Assembly: GCF_021353235.1 (NCBI RefSeq)
Contig: NZ_JAJTWT010000006.1
Span: 248,001 to 312,000 of the forward strand
Direction: 5' to 3'
Length of the DNA: 64,000 bases
Source: Pelomonas caseinilytica
GTDB taxonomy: Bacteria > Pseudomonadota > Gammaproteobacteria > Burkholderiales > Burkholderiaceae_C
Shown here piece by piece: positions 33,657 through 43,445 of this stretch. The notes below the pieces were generated by a model. It saw nothing but the letters and a program-made list of their open reading frames with translations. It was not told where the DNA came from and searched no databases. The position numbers were made by a program, and so were the translations under genes. Numbering within the stretch: position 1 is the first letter of the stretch; each line of letters opens with the position of its first letter.

Positions 33657-34929
33657 GCGTCGCGGCCTTCTCCTGCTCGCGCCGCCCGGCGGTCAGCCAC
33701 AGCATCAGCGCAAAGGCCAGGCCCGCCACGCTGGTGAGGCCGAAGAAAGCCATCATGGCGTCATAACCGCCCGGGTTGGCGGCGCTGGCGCCCGCGCGGT
33801 CGTTCAGCCAGCCGGCGACGAGATTGGCGCCGCCGATGCCGGCGTTCTGCACCACCCACATCAGGCCGATGGCCGTGCCGAAGCGGTTGGGCGCGACCAG
33901 CCGGCTCGTCAACGGCCACATCACCGCCGGCACCAGCGAGAAGCTCACGCCGATGAGCACCGTCGGCAGCCACAGGCTCCACGAGGTCAGCGCCAGGATG
34001 GCCAGGGCCACCGGCAGCAGGGCCGCGCCCAGCGCCAGGAAGGGCGCGTAGCGGCCGACGCGGTCGCAGACCCAGCCGAAGGCCGGCGTGGCGAAGACCG
34101 CGGCGAGGAAGACGTAGCTGTTCATCTCGCCCGCCGTGGCCAGGTCCAGGCCGTGCACGTGCTGGAAGTACTTGATGGAGAAGGTGCTGCGGAAGGCCAG
34201 GATGACGGCGTACCAGAGCACGCACAGCGCCAGCAGATACCAGTAGGCCTTGCCGAAATGCAGCAGGTCGCGCCAGGCGAAGCCCTCGGACGCCTGGCCG
34301 GTGGGCAGCAGGCCGGCGCGGCGCGGGCCGCGGTCCACCCACCAATAGGCCAGGGCGGCGGCGAAGGAGGTGGCCGCGATGGCCGTCGCGATCACCAACG
34401 GCGGCTGCCAGCCCTGGGCATAGGCGTTGGCGAACCAGGTGGGCGACATGTCGGCGCCATAGGAGCCGAGCCGGCCGATGGCCAGTTCCGCGCCCATGGC
34501 CAGGGCCAGGCTGCGCCCGCCGAAGTAGTCGGCCACCGCGGCCAGCGTCGCGATGTTGAAGGTCTCCGCGCCGATGCCGTAGAGCAGCCGGCCCGCGGCC
34601 ATGCCCGTGAAGCCGGGGCTGAAGGCCGTCAGCGCCGCGCCGGCCAGGCACAGGCCTGCCGTCACCAGGGTCATGCGCGCCGCGCCGAAGCGGTCCACCA
34701 GCACGCCGCCCACGAGGATGAGGACGATGTTGGGCAGGTTGTAGATGGCGTTGAGCAGGCCGACCTGGGTGTCGGTGAAGCCGCGCTGCTGCTGCAGCAG
34801 GTCGGCCACCGGGCCGATGGAGTCGTAGACGTAGAAGTTGCCGAACAGCGAGACGGCCACCAGCACGCCGACGATCCAGGCCGTCAGGCGGCCGGGCCGG
34901 CCGACCGCGGTGGGCGCGATGGTGCTCAC
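33640..34929 (-). CDS. MFS transporter
   Basis: 429 residues with about twelve hydrophobic helices in two halves. The loop 2-3 motif is present as GGVLVDRFGAARM, the MFS-A signature. GTG at 34929 overlaps the stop of the Tricorn-like protease gene (GTGA), so the transporter is translated with it. The family spans sugars, drugs, organic acids and small peptides; nothing visible fixes the substrate. Coupling to a peptidase suggests uptake of its products or efflux (inference). Confidence 0.88.
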   Translation of the reverse strand: MSTIAPTAVGRPGRLTAWIVGVLVAVSLFGNFYVYDSIGPVADLLQQQRGFTDTQVGLLNAIYNLPNIVLILVGGVLVDRFGAARMTLVTAGLCLAGAALTAFSPGFTGMAAGRLLYGIGAETFNIATLAAVADYFGGRSLALAMGAELAIGRLGSYGADMSPTWFANAYAQGWQPPLVIATAIAATSFAAALAYWWVDRGPRRAGLLPTGQASEGFAWRDLLHFGKAYWYLLALCVLWYAVILAFRSTFSIKYFQHVHGLDLATAGEMNSYVFLAAVFATPAFGWVCDRVGRYAPFLALGAALLPVALAILALTSWSLWLPTVLIGVSFSLVPAVMWPLTSRLVAPNRFGTAIGLMWVVQNAGIGGANLVAGWLNDRAGASAANPGGYDAMMAFFGLTSVAGLAFALMLWLTAGRREQEKAATLRASA

Positions 34930-37900
34930 TGGCCGAGCAGCGACTTCACGGCCGCCTCGAGTTGCTGGTCTTCGCCGGCATCGAGCCTGGCCTTGTCGTT
35001 GGGCACGACGAGGTCGGGCGTGATGAGGGCGCGCTCCATGAAGTCGCCGTTGCGGGCGCGGAAGCCCACCTGCGGGATGCCGAAGATGGTGGTGCCGTCC
35101 TGCAGGGTCTCCCACCACACCGCCGTGCCGGTGCCGGCCACGGGCATGCCGATGAGCTGGCCCAGCCCCAGGTGCTTGTAGGTCCAGGGGAAGAGGTGGG
35201 CGTCGGAGTAGTTGCTTTCGCTGATCAGCACGGCCGAGGGCTTGATCCATTTGGAGATCGGCTCCCAGCCCAGGCTCTGGCCGCGCGGCATGAACTCCAG
35301 GTACTGCTTGCCCGACAGCAGCGTGGCCAGCTCGTCGTGCAGGTTGCCGCCGCCGTTGAAGCGGGTGTCGACGATCAGCGCCTCCTTGCCGCTGGCGCGG
35401 CCGAGGGCATCGGAGAAGACCTGCCGGTAGCTCGGGTCGCTCATGCCGCGCACGTGTACATAACCGAGCCGCCCGCCGGAGAGCTTGTCCACCAGCGCGC
35501 GCTCCTTGCGCACCCAGCGCTTGTAGAGCAGCTCGCGCTCGGCGCCCTGGCTGATGGCCCGGGCCGTCTGCTCGAAGCGCTTGCCCGTGGCCGGGTCCAA
35601 CACCTCCAGCACCACCTGCTTGCCGGCCTTGAGGTTGAGCAGGGCGTCGAAGTCGGCACCCGCGGCAATGGCCTCGCCGTCGATGGACTCGACGAGCATG
35701 CCGGCCTTCACGCGGCTGGCGGCCGTGTCCAGCGGCCCGCCTTCGATGACCTCGGCCACCTTGGCGCCCGCGCCCTGGTAGGCGCCGTCGTAGAGCACGC
35801 CCAGCGAAGCGGTGGCGTCGCCCCTCGGCGGCGGGCGGTAGTTGCCGCCGGTGTGCGAGACGTTGAGCTCGCCCAGCATCTCCGACAGCAGCTCGGCGAA
35901 GTCCGCGCCGTCGGCCACGTAGGGCAGCTGGCGCTCGTAGACCTTGCGGTAGCCCGCCCAGTCCACGCCGCCCATGTCGGTGACGTAGAGCTTCTCCTGG
36001 GTCTGGCGCCAGGCGTGGTCGAACATCTGGGCCCGCTCGGCGGCGTGGTCGATGCGCAGCTCGGCCGTGAACTTCACGCCTTCGGTCTTGACGTCGCCCT
36101 TGCCGTCCTCGGCCGGCACCTTGAACTTCTGCACCTTGCCGCCGGCCAGCACGAAGCCGGTCGCGCCCTTGGCGTCCAGGGCCAGGCTGACGGCGTCGCC
36201 CTTGCCCGGCGGCAGCGTGGCGACGCGGCGGCCTTCCTTCTCGCGCACCCGCACCTGCCACAGCTCGTGGCCCTCGTCCGTCTTGACCACGTAGAAGAGC
36301 TGCTCGCCATCGGGCGTGAGGGCGTAGTCCTTGATGTCGCCCGAAACCGTGGTCAGGCGCGCGATGCGGTGCTCCAGGCCCTCCTGCTCGATGACGACGG
36401 GCCTGGGAGGCTCGGGCTTCTTCTCCTCGGCCTTGGTGTCGGCCTTGGCGTCGGTTTTCGCGTCGGCCTTCTTGTCGCCATCCTTCTTGTCGCCGTCCTT
36501 CTTGGCGTCCTTCTTCTCCTCCTCCTCGCGCTTCTTCAGCTGGGCGTACTCCGCCTTGTCGAGCTGGTAGCGGTCGTAGGCCGCCCGGGTCAGGAACATG
36601 GCGTACACGTCGGTGTCGCTGCGCGCGCTGCTGCCGCTGCCGTGCAGGCCCTGGCGGTCGGTCGTCCACAGCATCAGCTGGCCCTGGCGGCCGAACATGG
36701 GGCGCTGGTCCTCGTAGCCGCTTTGCGTCAGGTTGACGAGCTTGCCGCTGCCGTCGGCCGGCACCACGCCCACCTCGGCGCTCCAGCGGTTGCGGTCGAT
36801 GAACTGCACCAGCAGGCTCTTGCCGTCGGGCGCCCAGTCGAACCACTGGTCGCCGTCCTCGTAGGAGTAGTTCCACTCGGCCGACAGCACCTCGCGCGTC
36901 TTGCCGCTGGCCGTGTCGAGCACGTGCAGGGCCGCGCGGTCGCGCAGGTAGGCCACCTGCTTGCCGTCGGGCGAGTAGCGCGGCTGGAAGTTCTGGTGCG
37001 CATCCTTCAGCAGCACCCGCGTCGTCACGCGCGGTGCGTTGAAGAAGCTGGGCACGGCCTTCCTGTCGCCGGCGATGGCCGCCTCGCACAGGCTCCACTG
37101 GCCGTCCTGCTCGCAGGCGTAGAGCAGCTTGCGACCGTCGGGGCTGAAGCTGACCGAGCGCTTCTGCCCTGGGCCCTCGGTGATGCGGCGCGTGTTGCCG
37201 AACTCGGCCGACGTGACGAAGACCTGGCCGCGCACGACCAGGGCCACCTCCGAGCCGTCGGGGCTGGCCGCCATGTCGGTCGCGCCGTCGCTGAGCTTCA
37301 GCGTCTCGACCGTGGGCGCCAGCGCGTCGGCCGCGATGCCCACGGCCAGCTTCCGCGGCTCGGCCGTGTCGCCGGCCAGGGTGTAGAGCTCGCCGTCGTA
37401 GCCGAAGGACAGCGTGCCGTTGGCGGCCACCGACAGGAAGCGGACCGGGTTCTTCGTGAAGTGGGTGATCTGCCGCGCCGCCTCGGGTCGGTTCAGCGGC
37501 ATCTTCCAGACGTTGAAGCTGCCGCTCTTCTCGCTGAGGTAGTAGATGGAGGCCTCGTCGGGCGACCAGACCGGGTTGCGGTTCTCGCCGCCGGAGCTGG
37601 TCAGCTTGCGGTGCTGGCCGGTCCTGGCGTCCCACAGCCAGATGTCGTGGGCCACCGGCGAGACGTGGTGCTTGCGGAAGCTGTTCTCATAACCCTTCCA
37701 GTCCTCGTAGACGAGGCGGGTGCCGGCCTTGTCATAGCGGCCGGCCAGGGCGGGCTCGCTGAAGAGCTGGCGCGGGCGCCGCCCGCCCTCGATGCCGACC
37801 TGGTAGAGCTCGCCCATGGCCGGCGACGGGAAGGCCATGCTGGTGGCGGCGTCCTGGCGCTGGGCCGAGAACAGCACGGCCTTGCCGTCCGGCGTGAAGG

Positions 37901-38273
37901 CGATGGGCGTCTCGGGTGCCGAGTGCTGGGTCAGCCGGCGCGAGGGGCCGCCATCGGCCGAGACGAGGAAGACGTCGTTGTTGCCGTGCACGTCGGCGGC
38001 ATAGGCCAGCAGCCGGCCGTCGGGCGACCAGACCGGCGCCGTCACGTGGTGGCCGCTGGCCACCAGCAGCCGCGCCGTGCCGCCGGCCGCGGGCACGAGG
38101 TAGAGGTTGCCCTGGAAGGTGAAGGCCACCTGGCTGCCGTCGGGCGAGATGGCCGACTGGCGCAGCCACAGGGGCTGGGTGATGGGGCCGAGGGGGGTGT
38201 CGGCCGTGGGCGAGGCGAAGGCGGCGAGCGCAGCCGACAGCGCCACGGCGGCGCCTACGAGTTTGAAACGCAT
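34926..38273 (-). CDS. Tricorn-like protease (S41), secreted
   Basis: 1115 residues. A signal peptide (about 1-20) is followed by two stacked beta-propeller regions built of WSPDGRLLAYAAD-type repeats, a PDZ domain (about 810-900, SIDGEAIAAGADFD) and a C-terminal S41 catalytic domain with Ser1023-Asp1024 in ESNYSDAHLFPW. A highly charged Lys/Glu/Asp insert covers about 575-625. Tricorn cleaves peptides from proteasome-like degradation in archaea; bacterial forms are usually periplasmic or exported. It directly precedes the MFS gene (GTGA overlap) and follows the nitrilase gene by 75 bases on the same strand. Confidence 0.92.
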   Translation of the reverse strand: MRFKLVGAAVALSAALAAFASPTADTPLGPITQPLWLRQSAISPDGSQVAFTFQGNLYLVPAAGGTARLLVASGHHVTAPVWSPDGRLLAYAADVHGNNDVFLVSADGGPSRRLTQHSAPETPIAFTPDGKAVLFSAQRQDAATSMAFPSPAMGELYQVGIEGGRRPRQLFSEPALAGRYDKAGTRLVYEDWKGYENSFRKHHVSPVAHDIWLWDARTGQHRKLTSSGGENRNPVWSPDEASIYYLSEKSGSFNVWKMPLNRPEAARQITHFTKNPVRFLSVAANGTLSFGYDGELYTLAGDTAEPRKLAVGIAADALAPTVETLKLSDGATDMAASPDGSEVALVVRGQVFVTSAEFGNTRRITEGPGQKRSVSFSPDGRKLLYACEQDGQWSLCEAAIAGDRKAVPSFFNAPRVTTRVLLKDAHQNFQPRYSPDGKQVAYLRDRAALHVLDTASGKTREVLSAEWNYSYEDGDQWFDWAPDGKSLLVQFIDRNRWSAEVGVVPADGSGKLVNLTQSGYEDQRPMFGRQGQLMLWTTDRQGLHGSGSSARSDTDVYAMFLTRAAYDRYQLDKAEYAQLKKREEEEKKDAKKDGDKKDGDKKADAKTDAKADTKAEEKKPEPPRPVVIEQEGLEHRIARLTTVSGDIKDYALTPDGEQLFYVVKTDEGHELWQVRVREKEGRRVATLPPGKGDAVSLALDAKGATGFVLAGGKVQKFKVPAEDGKGDVKTEGVKFTAELRIDHAAERAQMFDHAWRQTQEKLYVTDMGGVDWAGYRKVYERQLPYVADGADFAELLSEMLGELNVSHTGGNYRPPPRGDATASLGVLYDGAYQGAGAKVAEVIEGGPLDTAASRVKAGMLVESIDGEAIAAGADFDALLNLKAGKQVVLEVLDPATGKRFEQTARAISQGAERELLYKRWVRKERALVDKLSGGRLGYVHVRGMSDPSYRQVFSDALGRASGKEALIVDTRFNGGGNLHDELATLLSGKQYLEFMPRGQSLGWEPISKWIKPSAVLISESNYSDAHLFPWTYKHLGLGQLIGMPVAGTGTAVWWETLQDGTTIFGIPQVGFRARNGDFMERALITPDLVVPNDKARLDAGEDQQLEAAVKSLLGQ

Positions 38274-38348
38274 GGGCTGGGGCGGAATGACTGGAGCCGG
38301 CGAGTCTAGGAGTGCCGCCTCGCGCGGCGGAAAGTCAGCGCCTCGGGA

Positions 38349-39149
38349 CTAACCCAGGCGTCGGTGGCCCAGCGCGGGCAGTTGCTGGCGCACCTGGGCC
38401 AGGCGCACCGGGTCCAGCTCGGCCATCACCACGCCTTCGCCCTCGGCCTGCACGGCCAGCACCTGGCCCCAGGGGTCGATGACCATGCTGTGGCCCCAGG
38501 TGCGGCGGCCGTTGGCATGCTGGCCGCCCTGGGCCGGCGCGATGACATAGCACTGGTTCTCCACGGCACGCGCGCGCAGCAGCAGCTCCCAGTGCGCCTG
38601 ACCGGTGGTGTAGGTGAAGGCGGCCGGCACGGCGAGCAGGTCGCAGCCGGCGTAGCGGCGGTAGAGCTCCGGAAAGCGCAGGTCGTAGCAGACCGACAGG
38701 CCCACGTTCACGCCGCCGGCGTCGAAGCGTGTGGGTTCGCTGCCCGCCTCCAGCACGCGGCCCTCGTCGTAGGACTCGCGGCCGTTGTCGAAGGCGAAGA
38801 GGTGGATCTTGTCGTACCGGGCGACGCGCTCGCCGGTGGGCGAGAACACCAGCGTCGAGTTGCGCACGCGGTCGGCGGTGGTCGAGCGGATCGGCAGGGT
38901 GCCGCCGATGAGCCACAGGCCCAGCTCCCGCGCGGCCGTGGCGAGCATGGCCTGGATGGGGCCGGCGCCGTCGTCCTCGGCCAGGGCCAGCTTGTCGCTG
39001 TCGTGCATGCCCATCAGGCAGAAGTACTCGGGCAGGGCGGCCAGCCGGGCGCCCTGGCGGGCGGCGTCCTCGAGCAGGCGGCGGGCGGTGGCGAGGTTGG
39101 CGGCCACGTCGGGGCCGGAGACCATCTGGCAGGCGGCGATCTTCATCAT
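38349..39149 (-). CDS. Carbon-nitrogen hydrolase (Nit1/deaminated-glutathione-amidase type)
   Basis: 266 residues. The nitrilase triad is Glu41 (LPEYF), Lys114 (RYDKIHLF) and Cys154 (SVCYDLRFPEL), all intact. The FPEL motif and the overall length place it with Nit1-type amidases that repair deaminated glutathione (established for that branch; assignment here by similarity). It starts 15 bases after the yhdP stop, on the same strand, in the nitrilase-yhdP pairing common in betaproteobacteria. Confidence 0.9.
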   Translation of the reverse strand: MMKIAACQMVSGPDVAANLATARRLLEDAARQGARLAALPEYFCLMGMHDSDKLALAEDDGAGPIQAMLATAARELGLWLIGGTLPIRSTTADRVRNSTLVFSPTGERVARYDKIHLFAFDNGRESYDEGRVLEAGSEPTRFDAGGVNVGLSVCYDLRFPELYRRYAGCDLLAVPAAFTYTTGQAHWELLLRARAVENQCYVIAPAQGGQHANGRRTWGHSMVIDPWGQVLAVQAEGEGVVMAELDPVRLAQVRQQLPALGHRRLG

Positions 39150-39164
39150 GGCGGCGATGCTAGG

Positions 39165-42100
39165 TCACTGGGCGGCGCTGGCGGCATTCACCGCGCGCGC
39201 GGCGGTCGATTCGAGCTTCTCGACCTTGGGATCGTCCCAGCTGCCGCTGATGTGGAACTCGCGCGTGCTGGCTGCGGCCACCGGGCGGCTGAGGATGAGC
39301 TGGGCCAGGAAGGCGCCCAGGGCGATGGCGGGGTTGATGGCCGCGTAGGCCAGCGAGGCGCCGCCGGCCGAGACCTCGGGGACGACGACGACGCGCAGGT
39401 TCTGCGTCTCGGCGGCGAGGTCGGTGCTGCCATCCACCAGCACGGCGGCCTGCAGGCCGCGGATGCGGATGTTGTCGCTGCGGGCCACGCCGGCGGCGAT
39501 CTTCACGTCGCCGGTCACGCCGTCGAAGGTGAAGCCTTCGGCGAAGACGTCGCGGAAATCCAGCAGCAGCCGGCGCGGCAGGCTTTGCAGGCTGAGCACG
39601 CCGAGCAGTCGGCCCACGCCCGGCTCGGCCTTGAGGAAGGTGCCGGTGTCGAGCTGGATGTTCAAGTTGCCGGCCATGCTGGGGTAGTGGGGGGCCAGCG
39701 GCGAGCCGTCCCAGCCCACCTCGCCGACGAGCACGCCCTTGCCGCCGCGCAGCACCTGGCCCTGGCCGAGGCGCTCCAGCAGCTTGCCGGCGTCGGCGAT
39801 CTCGAGCTTCCAGTCGAGCTGGGTGCGGCGCCGGCCGGCGGTGTCGCCCCAGCGGCCGTTGGCGGTCAGCAGGGCGTCGGGCGAGCGGATCTGCAGCTTG
39901 TCCAGCTTCCAGTCGCGGGCCGCGGCGGGGGCCTGGGCCAGCACCTCCAGCCGGCCCAGGCGCTTGCCGCGCAGCTCGAAGTCGTCGACTTCGATGTCCA
40001 GCGAAGGCAGGGGGCTGCTGGTGGCGGCGGCCTTGCCGGGGTCGATGAGCTCGCTGAAGGACTCGGCCTCCGAGCGCGGCAGGGACAGGCGGGTCAGCCG
40101 CGCCTGCACGGCGTCGACCTGGCTGCCGTGCACGCCCTTGAGCTCGATGCGGCCGGCCAGCTGCTCGGCGTCGACGTTCAGCCGCCAGGCGGCCCCGTCG
40201 CGCGCGATCTGGGCCGTCACGTGGCCGAGCTGGCGGCCCGCCACCTTCAGCGCCTGGCTGCGCAGGACGATCTGGCTGGGCAGCAGCCCGTCGTCGCCGC
40301 TGTCGGCACCGGCCACCCCTGCGCCGGCGCCGGTGGTGCCGCCGTTGCCTGCCAGCGTACCCAGGCGCTGCTGCCAAGCATCCAGGTCGAGGGCCGCGAC
40401 ATTGGCCTGCAGCAGCACGCCGCTGGCGGGCAGGGCGGGCAGCTTGTCCTGCACGGCCAGGGCGCCGCGCAGCACGCGCGAGCTGGCGCCGGAGATGTCG
40501 CGTTGCAGCTGGGCCTGCAGCAGCGGCGCGGTGGCGGCGCCCAGCTCCAGGCGGATCTCGTCGCGGCCGGCGGCGGTGGGGGTCATGAGCAGGCGCAGGG
40601 GCAGGGCGGCGTCGGCCTCCTTGCGCCCGGGCGCCGGCAGGTCCAGCGCCAGGCCTTGCAGGCTGCTGGCCACGCTGAGCTCGCTCTGGCCCTCCTTGCT
40701 GACCGCCAGCTGGAAGCGGTAGGCCGCCTGGCCGCTGGCGGCCTGGGCCAGCCGCGCCACGGCGCCCAGCTCCGTGGCGCGCCGCAGGCCGTCGGCGGTG
40801 GCCTGGCCCTGCACGGCGAAGCGCAGGCTGCCGTCGCGCTGGGTGCCGCCCTCGATGCCGGCGTCGCCGCCGAGCAGACGTGCCGTCATGCCGACGAGCT
40901 GCAAGCCCTTGCGGTCGAAGTCGATGCGGCCCCGGGCGCCGGCGAGCGGCGGCAGCTCGGGGCGCAGCTTGAGGTCCACGCCGCCGAGCTGGAGCTGGCC
41001 CTTGAGCGTCGTCTGCGAGGCGTCGTCCAGCGGGATGCCGATGCCCAGCTTCAGGGCCACCGGCCCCTGGGCGGAGGCCGCGGTCAGCGCATTGCCCAGC
41101 CACTCGTCCAGCGGCGAGCCGCGCACGAAGCGCAGCAGGTCGGCGCCGGCGCCGCGCCCGCTGCCGTCCAGCGCCAGCACCCGGGCGTGGCCGAGATCCT
41201 TGATGCCGCCGTTGACGCCGCTCAGTTCATAGCCCAGCACCCGGGCCCGGGCGTTGTGGATCTCCATGCCGGCGCGCTCGAAGACCAGCTCGCCGTCCAC
41301 GTTCTCCATCGCCGGCCAGTTGGTGCCGCTCTCGCTCGGCGGCACGTAGGCCAGGGTCACGCCCTGGGCCTGGGCAGAGACGCGGAAGAGGCCGTTCGAG
41401 CGCGCGCCGTCGAAGGGGAAGTCGCGCAGCTCGCCCTTGACCCGCACGCTGATGTTGCGGGCCTCGCCGCCCAGCAGGGCGTGCGAGAGGTAGCTGCGCG
41501 TGGCCGGCAGCCATTGCGGGATGTAGCGCGCCACACGGGTGGCGTCGGCGCGCTGGGCCCGCCCGCTCAGGTCCAGGAAGCCCGGGGTCGCGGCGCCGAC
41601 GGGGCGCTTCCACAGCACCTCGAACTCGCCGCTCAGGTCGGGCGTTTGCAGTTGCAGGTCGCGCAGGCGCAGCTCCACGTCGCCGGAAGCCTTGCCGCTG
41701 GCCGCGGGCAGCTTCCAGCTCAGCTGCGTCGCCAGCCGGGTGATGGGCAGCACCGGGTCGTCGAAGAGCCCGGGCAGCACGACCTCGCCCTGGTGCACGG
41801 CCAGCCTGGCGGTGCCGCCGCGCTCGTTGGCGTCCAGGTCCAGGCTGGCGCCGCGCAGGCCGGGGCGACCGAGATGGCCCTCGGCCTCGGCCGCCCGGGC
41901 GGCCACGGCCAGGCCGTCGAGCTGGGCGCGCACGCGGTAGCTCAGCGGCGCGTCCAGCGGGCCCTGCCACTGGCCGCTCAGCGCGGTGAGCACGCCCTGG
42001 GGCTCCAGTTCGGCGAGCAACTCGTGCGCGCGCTCGCCCAGGGGCAGGCGCTGGGCGATCTGGGCCATCAGCGCGAAGTCCAGGCGCTGGGCGTCGGCCT

Positions 42101-43259
42101 GGCCGCCGAGCACCTCGTCGCCCTTGCCCAGCTGCAGGGTCACGCCCCAGTCGGAGCGTGGCCAGACGACGCCGTCGCCGCTGACGAAGCCGAGCTGGCG
42201 GGCCTGCAGGCTCAGGCTGCCCTTGGTGCGGGCCAGGTCCAGCCGGCCTTCGATGTGGTCGAGGTCCAGGTCGGGGGCGGACTCGAGCAGCTTGAGGCGC
42301 ACCGAGCGCAGGGCCAGGTCCAGCGTGGCGCCCACGGGCTGGCCGTTGCGGATCTCGCCCCAGGCGCGCACGGCACCATCGCCTTCGCTGAGCTGGAAGG
42401 GCAGGTCCACGTGGCGGCGCAGCTGGCTCAGGTCGGCGCGCGGCAGCTCGGCGTAGAGCTGGCCGCTCCAGTGCTGCAGCTCGCCGGGGCGCTTGAGCAG
42501 GCTCTGGGTGAACTGCCCGCGCAGGGTGAAGCGCCGGCCCCAGTCCGCCGGTGGCGTGGCGTCCAGGCGCAGGGCATGGCGGCGCAGGCCGTTGCGGATG
42601 ACGAGGTTGAGGTCGGACAGCTCCAGCGGGCGGGCCTCGGCGCGCTTTTCGTCGACCCAGCGGATGCGACCGTGCACGACGGCCAGCTCGGGCTGGCTGA
42701 AAAGCCAGTCCAGCCAGGCGTCGGAGGCGCCGCCGGCCTCGGCGCGCTCGGTGGCGTCCACGTCCAGCCCGGCGACGAAGAGCCGGCCCTGGGCGTCGCG
42801 GCGGATCTCCAGCTCGGGCGTGTCGATGAGGAGCTGGACGAAGCGCGGCTCCATCGCCAGCAGCGACTGCGCCGACAGCACCGCGGCCACGCGCGGCAGG
42901 CGCAGGGCCTGGCGGCCGGCGGGGTCGAGGACGCGCACGTCGACGAACTCCAGCCTCGGCATCCAGCCGCCCGACTCCACGTTCAGGCGCCCGATGCGCA
43001 TTTCTACCCCCAAAGCCCTTGAGGCTTCCCTCTCCAGCCAGGGACGCCATTCATTGGCGTGCGGGAGAATGCCCCAGTGCAGCACCGCCCAGGCCACCAC
43101 CACCAGCGCCCACAGCAGGGCGAGGATCAGCAGCGCCCAGCGAAGCGCGAGCCAGCACAGGCGCAGAGGCCAGCCGGCAATGCGGGAACAGTGGTGGAAG
43201 GCGGCCGAGAAGAAGTCAGACACGTTGTCCTGGCACGTGGAGAACCGGCCGGAAGGCAA
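39165..43259 (-). CDS. yhdP: YhdP-family AsmA-like envelope protein
   Basis: 1364 residues. A single N-terminal membrane helix (about 34-62, WLALRWALLILALLWALVVV) anchors a very long periplasmic beta-rich chain (the repeating beta-groove of AsmA-like bridge proteins) with the YhdP/TIGR02099 tail ending in SSWDDPKVEKLEST-like sequence before a short Ala-rich end. YhdP spans the periplasm and moves phospholipids to the outer membrane in enterics (established for E. coli). Length fits the family. It is divergent from glnE, with 186 bases between that contain three hairpins. Confidence 0.92.
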   Translation of the reverse strand: MPSGRFSTCQDNVSDFFSAAFHHCSRIAGWPLRLCWLALRWALLILALLWALVVVAWAVLHWGILPHANEWRPWLEREASRALGVEMRIGRLNVESGGWMPRLEFVDVRVLDPAGRQALRLPRVAAVLSAQSLLAMEPRFVQLLIDTPELEIRRDAQGRLFVAGLDVDATERAEAGGASDAWLDWLFSQPELAVVHGRIRWVDEKRAEARPLELSDLNLVIRNGLRRHALRLDATPPADWGRRFTLRGQFTQSLLKRPGELQHWSGQLYAELPRADLSQLRRHVDLPFQLSEGDGAVRAWGEIRNGQPVGATLDLALRSVRLKLLESAPDLDLDHIEGRLDLARTKGSLSLQARQLGFVSGDGVVWPRSDWGVTLQLGKGDEVLGGQADAQRLDFALMAQIAQRLPLGERAHELLAELEPQGVLTALSGQWQGPLDAPLSYRVRAQLDGLAVAARAAEAEGHLGRPGLRGASLDLDANERGGTARLAVHQGEVVLPGLFDDPVLPITRLATQLSWKLPAASGKASGDVELRLRDLQLQTPDLSGEFEVLWKRPVGAATPGFLDLSGRAQRADATRVARYIPQWLPATRSYLSHALLGGEARNISVRVKGELRDFPFDGARSNGLFRVSAQAQGVTLAYVPPSESGTNWPAMENVDGELVFERAGMEIHNARARVLGYELSGVNGGIKDLGHARVLALDGSGRGAGADLLRFVRGSPLDEWLGNALTAASAQGPVALKLGIGIPLDDASQTTLKGQLQLGGVDLKLRPELPPLAGARGRIDFDRKGLQLVGMTARLLGGDAGIEGGTQRDGSLRFAVQGQATADGLRRATELGAVARLAQAASGQAAYRFQLAVSKEGQSELSVASSLQGLALDLPAPGRKEADAALPLRLLMTPTAAGRDEIRLELGAATAPLLQAQLQRDISGASSRVLRGALAVQDKLPALPASGVLLQANVAALDLDAWQQRLGTLAGNGGTTGAGAGVAGADSGDDGLLPSQIVLRSQALKVAGRQLGHVTAQIARDGAAWRLNVDAEQLAGRIELKGVHGSQVDAVQARLTRLSLPRSEAESFSELIDPGKAAATSSPLPSLDIEVDDFELRGKRLGRLEVLAQAPAAARDWKLDKLQIRSPDALLTANGRWGDTAGRRRTQLDWKLEIADAGKLLERLGQGQVLRGGKGVLVGEVGWDGSPLAPHYPSMAGNLNIQLDTGTFLKAEPGVGRLLGVLSLQSLPRRLLLDFRDVFAEGFTFDGVTGDVKIAAGVARSDNIRIRGLQAAVLVDGSTDLAAETQNLRVVVVPEVSAGGASLAYAAINPAIALGAFLAQLILSRPVAAASTREFHISGSWDDPKVEKLESTAARAVNAASAAQ

Positions 43260-43323
43260 TCTAGCACATGGAACAAGACCACCCCTACCGGCTTCGCCGA
43301 CCCCTCATGGGGCTGAGCCCGGA

Positions 43324-43417
43324 CACAAACAGTCCTGTGGACTGTTTGTGCCTGGCGAAGGACAAAGCCTCTGGCTTTGGCAGCTGCCAGTGGCCCGGCA
43401 AAGCCGGATCCACGGCA
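43324..43417. repeat. Three tandem hairpins in the yhdP-glnE intergenic region
   Basis: Three perfect or near-perfect hairpins lie in a row: CACAAACAGTCC-TGT-GGACTGTTTGTG (43324-43350, 12-bp stem), CAAAGCC-TCT-GGCTTTG (43363-43379) and TGCC(A)GTGG...CCACGGCA (43385-43417) enclosing a CCGGC-AAA-GCCGG stem. None is followed by a T-tract, so terminators are unlikely. They may be an intergenic repeat unit or a structured leader of one of the divergent genes. Confidence 0.55.
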
Positions 43418-43445
43418 GCCGCTGAGCGATGTGGAGTGATTCGCC

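Noticed and set aside
33640-37635. A frame joining the MFS gene with Tricorn-like sequence
   Set aside because: The N-terminal part is an off-frame reading of the protease gene; the transporter starts at the GTG at 34929.
34962-38309. An 1115-codon antisense frame over the Tricorn-like protease
   Set aside because: Same cause; composition is typical of an antisense shadow and the sense strand encodes a complete, recognisable protein.
38364-43022. A 1552-codon open frame antisense to yhdP
   Set aside because: It mirrors the yhdP codons in a genome where GC-rich third positions keep stops away; the translation is Gln/Leu/Gly/Ala-rich with no domain.
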